The translations under genes and the position numbers were made by a program. Below the pieces are notes generated by a model. The model was not told the DNA's origin. It saw only the letters and a list, made by a program, of their open reading frames with translations, and searched no databases. Source: Pseudoxanthomonas sp. NC8 (GTDB lineage: Bacteria > Pseudomonadota > Gammaproteobacteria > Xanthomonadales > Xanthomonadaceae). Taken from it: 64,000 bases of DNA. The DNA lies in NCBI GenBank assembly GCA_025232375.1, contig CP060419.1, positions 1,983,001-2,047,000 on the forward strand. The letters are read 5' to 3'. Shown here in pieces: positions 63,655 to 64,000 of this stretch; the stretch's first letter is position 1, and every line of letters begins with the position of its first letter.

Positions 63655-64000
63655 ATGAGAACAAGGATCGTCGTACTCATAGCAGTAGCACTGACGGGTT
63701 GCGCTCACTCGCCCTCTCCGGCGGACGCAGGCATCACCATTGAGCTCGGCGCGCGTGGCTGCCTCGCAGCTGCAAGCCCGGATGTACTGTTGCGCATCCG
63801 TAACACCTCTGCTGCGCCTGTCGCATTCCACACCTACGGATCGTCGGGCCCACCCTACAAGCTCTACCCCGGTTCTGTTGAGTTGCTAACTGCTCCATCG
63901 GAAGAACCTTGGCAGGTTGTACTGGAGCACTTCGTGCCGCCCACCCATGAGGTTGCGCTTGGCCCTGGGGACCAAGCTGACTTTGTTTATGGGCCTAGTG
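63655..64000 (+). CDS. cassette 30: putative lipoprotein, incomplete
   Basis: ATG at 63655, open to the window end (115 codons seen). MRTRIVVLIAVALTGCAHS has a lipobox (LTGC). The rest is beta-rich (VLLRIRNTSAAPVAFHTYG). The attC of this cassette is outside the window. Confidence 0.65.
   Translation, partial: MRTRIVVLIAVALTGCAHSPSPADAGITIELGARGCLAAASPDVLLRIRNTSAAPVAFHTYGSSGPPYKLYPGSVELLTAPSEEPWQVVLEHFVPPTHEVALGPGDQADFVYGPS

Larger units (their letters stand above)
51144..64000. mobile_element. chromosomal integron: integrase, attI and 30 cassettes (runs off the window)
   Basis: An intI gene on the minus strand faces away from a putative attI and a one-way array of 30 cassettes with 29 attC sites of nearly uniform 60-bp length. 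The average spacing is about 390 bp. GC is lower than in the rest of the window. The sedentary layout and lack of resistance genes are typical of a chromosomal integron. Confidence 0.93.

Overview
The window looks like a chromosome segment of a high-GC gammaproteobacterium of the family Xanthomonadaceae (Xanthomonas/Lysobacter/Luteimonas/Pseudoxanthomonas group; the genus cannot be fixed by eye). The evidence is the Xanthomonas-type non-phosphorylating L-fucose gene set, the gene order around uvrC-kdsB-lpxK-msbA-comEC, and a chromosomal integron whose attC sites are of one uniform type. GC is very high up to about 52.2 kb and clearly lower in the cassette array after it.

Layout. 0-2.1 kb: end of a probable nagZ, then hpt, a MITE-like element, mtnP and a cold-shock gene. 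2.3-7.2 kb: one large alpha-2-macroglobulin lipoprotein gene. 7.3-11.2 kb: a CHASE3-type histidine kinase, a response regulator and a hybrid kinase, with overlapping or nearly touching ends. 11.35-15.6 kb: a small island bounded by a 42-bp direct repeat of the 3' end of tRNA-Val, with stress-type genes (DUF72, glycine-zipper, ferritin-like). 15.7-24.1 kb: an L-fucose catabolic locus (IclR regulator, FucP transporter, aldo-keto reductase, lactonase, fuconate dehydratase, SDR, FAH hydrolase, lactate dehydrogenase). 24.2-28.5 kb: FMN glutamate-synthase-like protein, nucleotide-sugar dehydrogenase, tRNA-Leu, LacI regulator. 29.2-38.7 kb: two very large adjacent genes of unknown function. 38.8-39.3 kb: tandemly duplicated tRNA-Cys/tRNA-Gly pair. 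39.4-51.1 kb: a mostly overlapping minus-strand run (pgsA, uvrC, NHL-repeat protein, LMW-PTP, kdsB, lpxK, msbA, exbD, exbB, comEC). 51.1-64 kb: integron integrase gene, a putative attI, and 30 plus-strand cassettes separated by 29 attC sites; the array runs off the window end.

The cassettes carry no recognisable antibiotic-resistance gene. About half encode small membrane proteins; others encode an SRPBCC protein, a DUF3144 protein, a VOC protein, a DUF6404-like protein, a protein with a HEPN-like R-x4-H motif, and lipoproteins. In all 29 complete cassettes the 7-mer at the left boundary is the reverse complement of the cassette's own right-hand R'' box (28 exact, one with a single mismatch), so each is a self-consistent mobile unit.

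A warning that affects the whole annotation: many otherwise well-conserved genes are broken by one-base indels or short substitutions, very often at CCTGG or CCAGG. Duplicated sequences inside the window (two homologous cassettes, two tRNA-Cys copies) differ exactly at such sites. I read these as base-calling artefacts at a probably methylated CCWGG motif in a long-read assembly, not as pseudogenes. Coordinates for such genes span the whole reconstructed reading frame.
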